Made by a program: the position numbers and the translations under genes. From positions 1 through 7,124 of the forward strand of contig CAZJXA010000175.1 of assembly GCA_964549785.1 (NCBI GenBank): DNA of 7,124 nucleotides, written 5' to 3'. The notes under the pieces are model-generated. The model did no database searches and was not told the origin of the DNA. It saw nothing but the letters and a program-made list of their open reading frames with translations. Origin of the DNA: JBEIUO01 sp964549785. Its GTDB lineage: Bacteria; Planctomycetota; Phycisphaerae; Phycisphaerales; UBA1924. Positions 6,803 to 7,124 of this stretch are shown piece after piece (position 1 is the first letter of the stretch; each line of letters opens with the position of its first letter).

Positions 6803-7124
6803 ATGAGCGTCGCAGTCTCTGTTATCGTCCCACTCTACAACGCAGCTCCCTGGGTCGAGCAGACTCTGGCGAGCGTTTATGGGCAGCAGCACGGCCTGGA
6901 GCAGCTTGAGCTGATTGTGGTTGACGATGGCTCCACCGACGATAGTGCGGCGCGGGTTCAGGCGGCCCTTGCCGGCGCGCCCTTCCCCGCCGCGTTGCTG
7001 CGCACGGCCAATGGCGGCCCCAGCCGTGCGCGCAATGTGGGCTGGCAGCACGCTAGAGGAACCTGGATTCAGTATCTGGACGCCGACGATCTGCTCGCGC
7101 CAGGCAAGCTGGCCGCGCAGGCGC
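6803..7124 (+). CDS. Glycosyltransferase family 2 (3' partial)
   Basis: The N-terminal 107 residues of a GT2 glycosyltransferase that runs off the right edge with no stop. It has the canonical donor-binding layout: VSVIVPLYNAAPWVEQTL (5-22), LIVVDDGSTDDS (37-48), NGGPSRARNVGW (70-81) and the metal-binding YLDADDLLAPGKL (91-103). The spacing of these elements is that of ordinary GT2 enzymes such as those in O-antigen and exopolysaccharide loci. The acceptor-binding half and any C-terminal domain are beyond the window, so specificity cannot be judged. The ATG is nine bases after the preceding stop and has a GAGG site, which fits continuation of the same operon. Third codon positions are again G/C-rich compared with the start of the previous gene. 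Confidence 0.9.
   Translation, partial: MSVAVSVIVPLYNAAPWVEQTLASVYGQQHGLEQLELIVVDDGSTDDSAARVQAALAGAPFPAALLRTANGGPSRARNVGWQHARGTWIQYLDADDLLAPGKLAAQA

Noticed and set aside
6581..7051. Minus-strand open frame (156 codons) over the last gene junction
   Set aside because: It is antisense to two clear GT2 genes and has no motif or convincing binding site; a codon-structure shadow.

Overview
The window (7124 bp, GC-rich) is one stretch of a surface-polysaccharide biosynthesis and export locus. All eight recognisable genes are on the + strand and tightly packed. The largest gap between genes is 18 bp and several genes overlap, so they probably form a single operon that continues past both window edges. 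There are no RNA genes, insertion sequences, CRISPR arrays, clear terminators or minus-strand genes that I can support. The host is probably a GC-rich bacterium, and Chloroflexota (Chloroflexia-like) is my best guess. That rests on general resemblance: the N-terminal Pro-rich 'GWPW' lead of the third-from-left enzyme group, the Wzt N-terminus, and the mix of FkbM methyltransferases with GT2 enzymes. No marker gene is present to prove it.

Layout, left to right: (1) a Wzt-type ABC-transporter ATPase with a C-terminal glycan-binding domain, missing its first residues at the window edge (1-1201); (2) a class I SAM-dependent methyltransferase starting with GTG (1198-2001); (3) an FkbM-family methyltransferase (2002-2979); (4) a GT2 glycosyltransferase (2991-4004); (5) a second, different GT2 (3986-5005); (6) a second FkbM methyltransferase (5024-5836); (7) a third GT2 with a helical C-terminal tail (5840-6793); (8) a fourth GT2, cut off by the right edge (6803-7124).

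How they may work together (inference): the GT2 enzymes add sugars to a lipid-linked glycan in the cytoplasm, the three methyltransferases O-methylate sugars in it, and the Wzt ATPase, with a permease presumably encoded just upstream, exports the finished chain. The extra Wzt C-terminal domain next to several methyltransferases fits the known logic of ABC-dependent O-antigen export, where a terminal modification such as a methyl group is recognised by that domain. No polymerase, flippase or transmembrane protein is encoded in the window.

Nothing here is clearly a new kind of system. The most interesting points are the possible methyl-cap/export coupling, the two unlike FkbM enzymes interleaved with GT2 genes, and a sharp change in codon use inside the ATPase gene near position 238 that could mark a recombination boundary of a variable glycan cassette.
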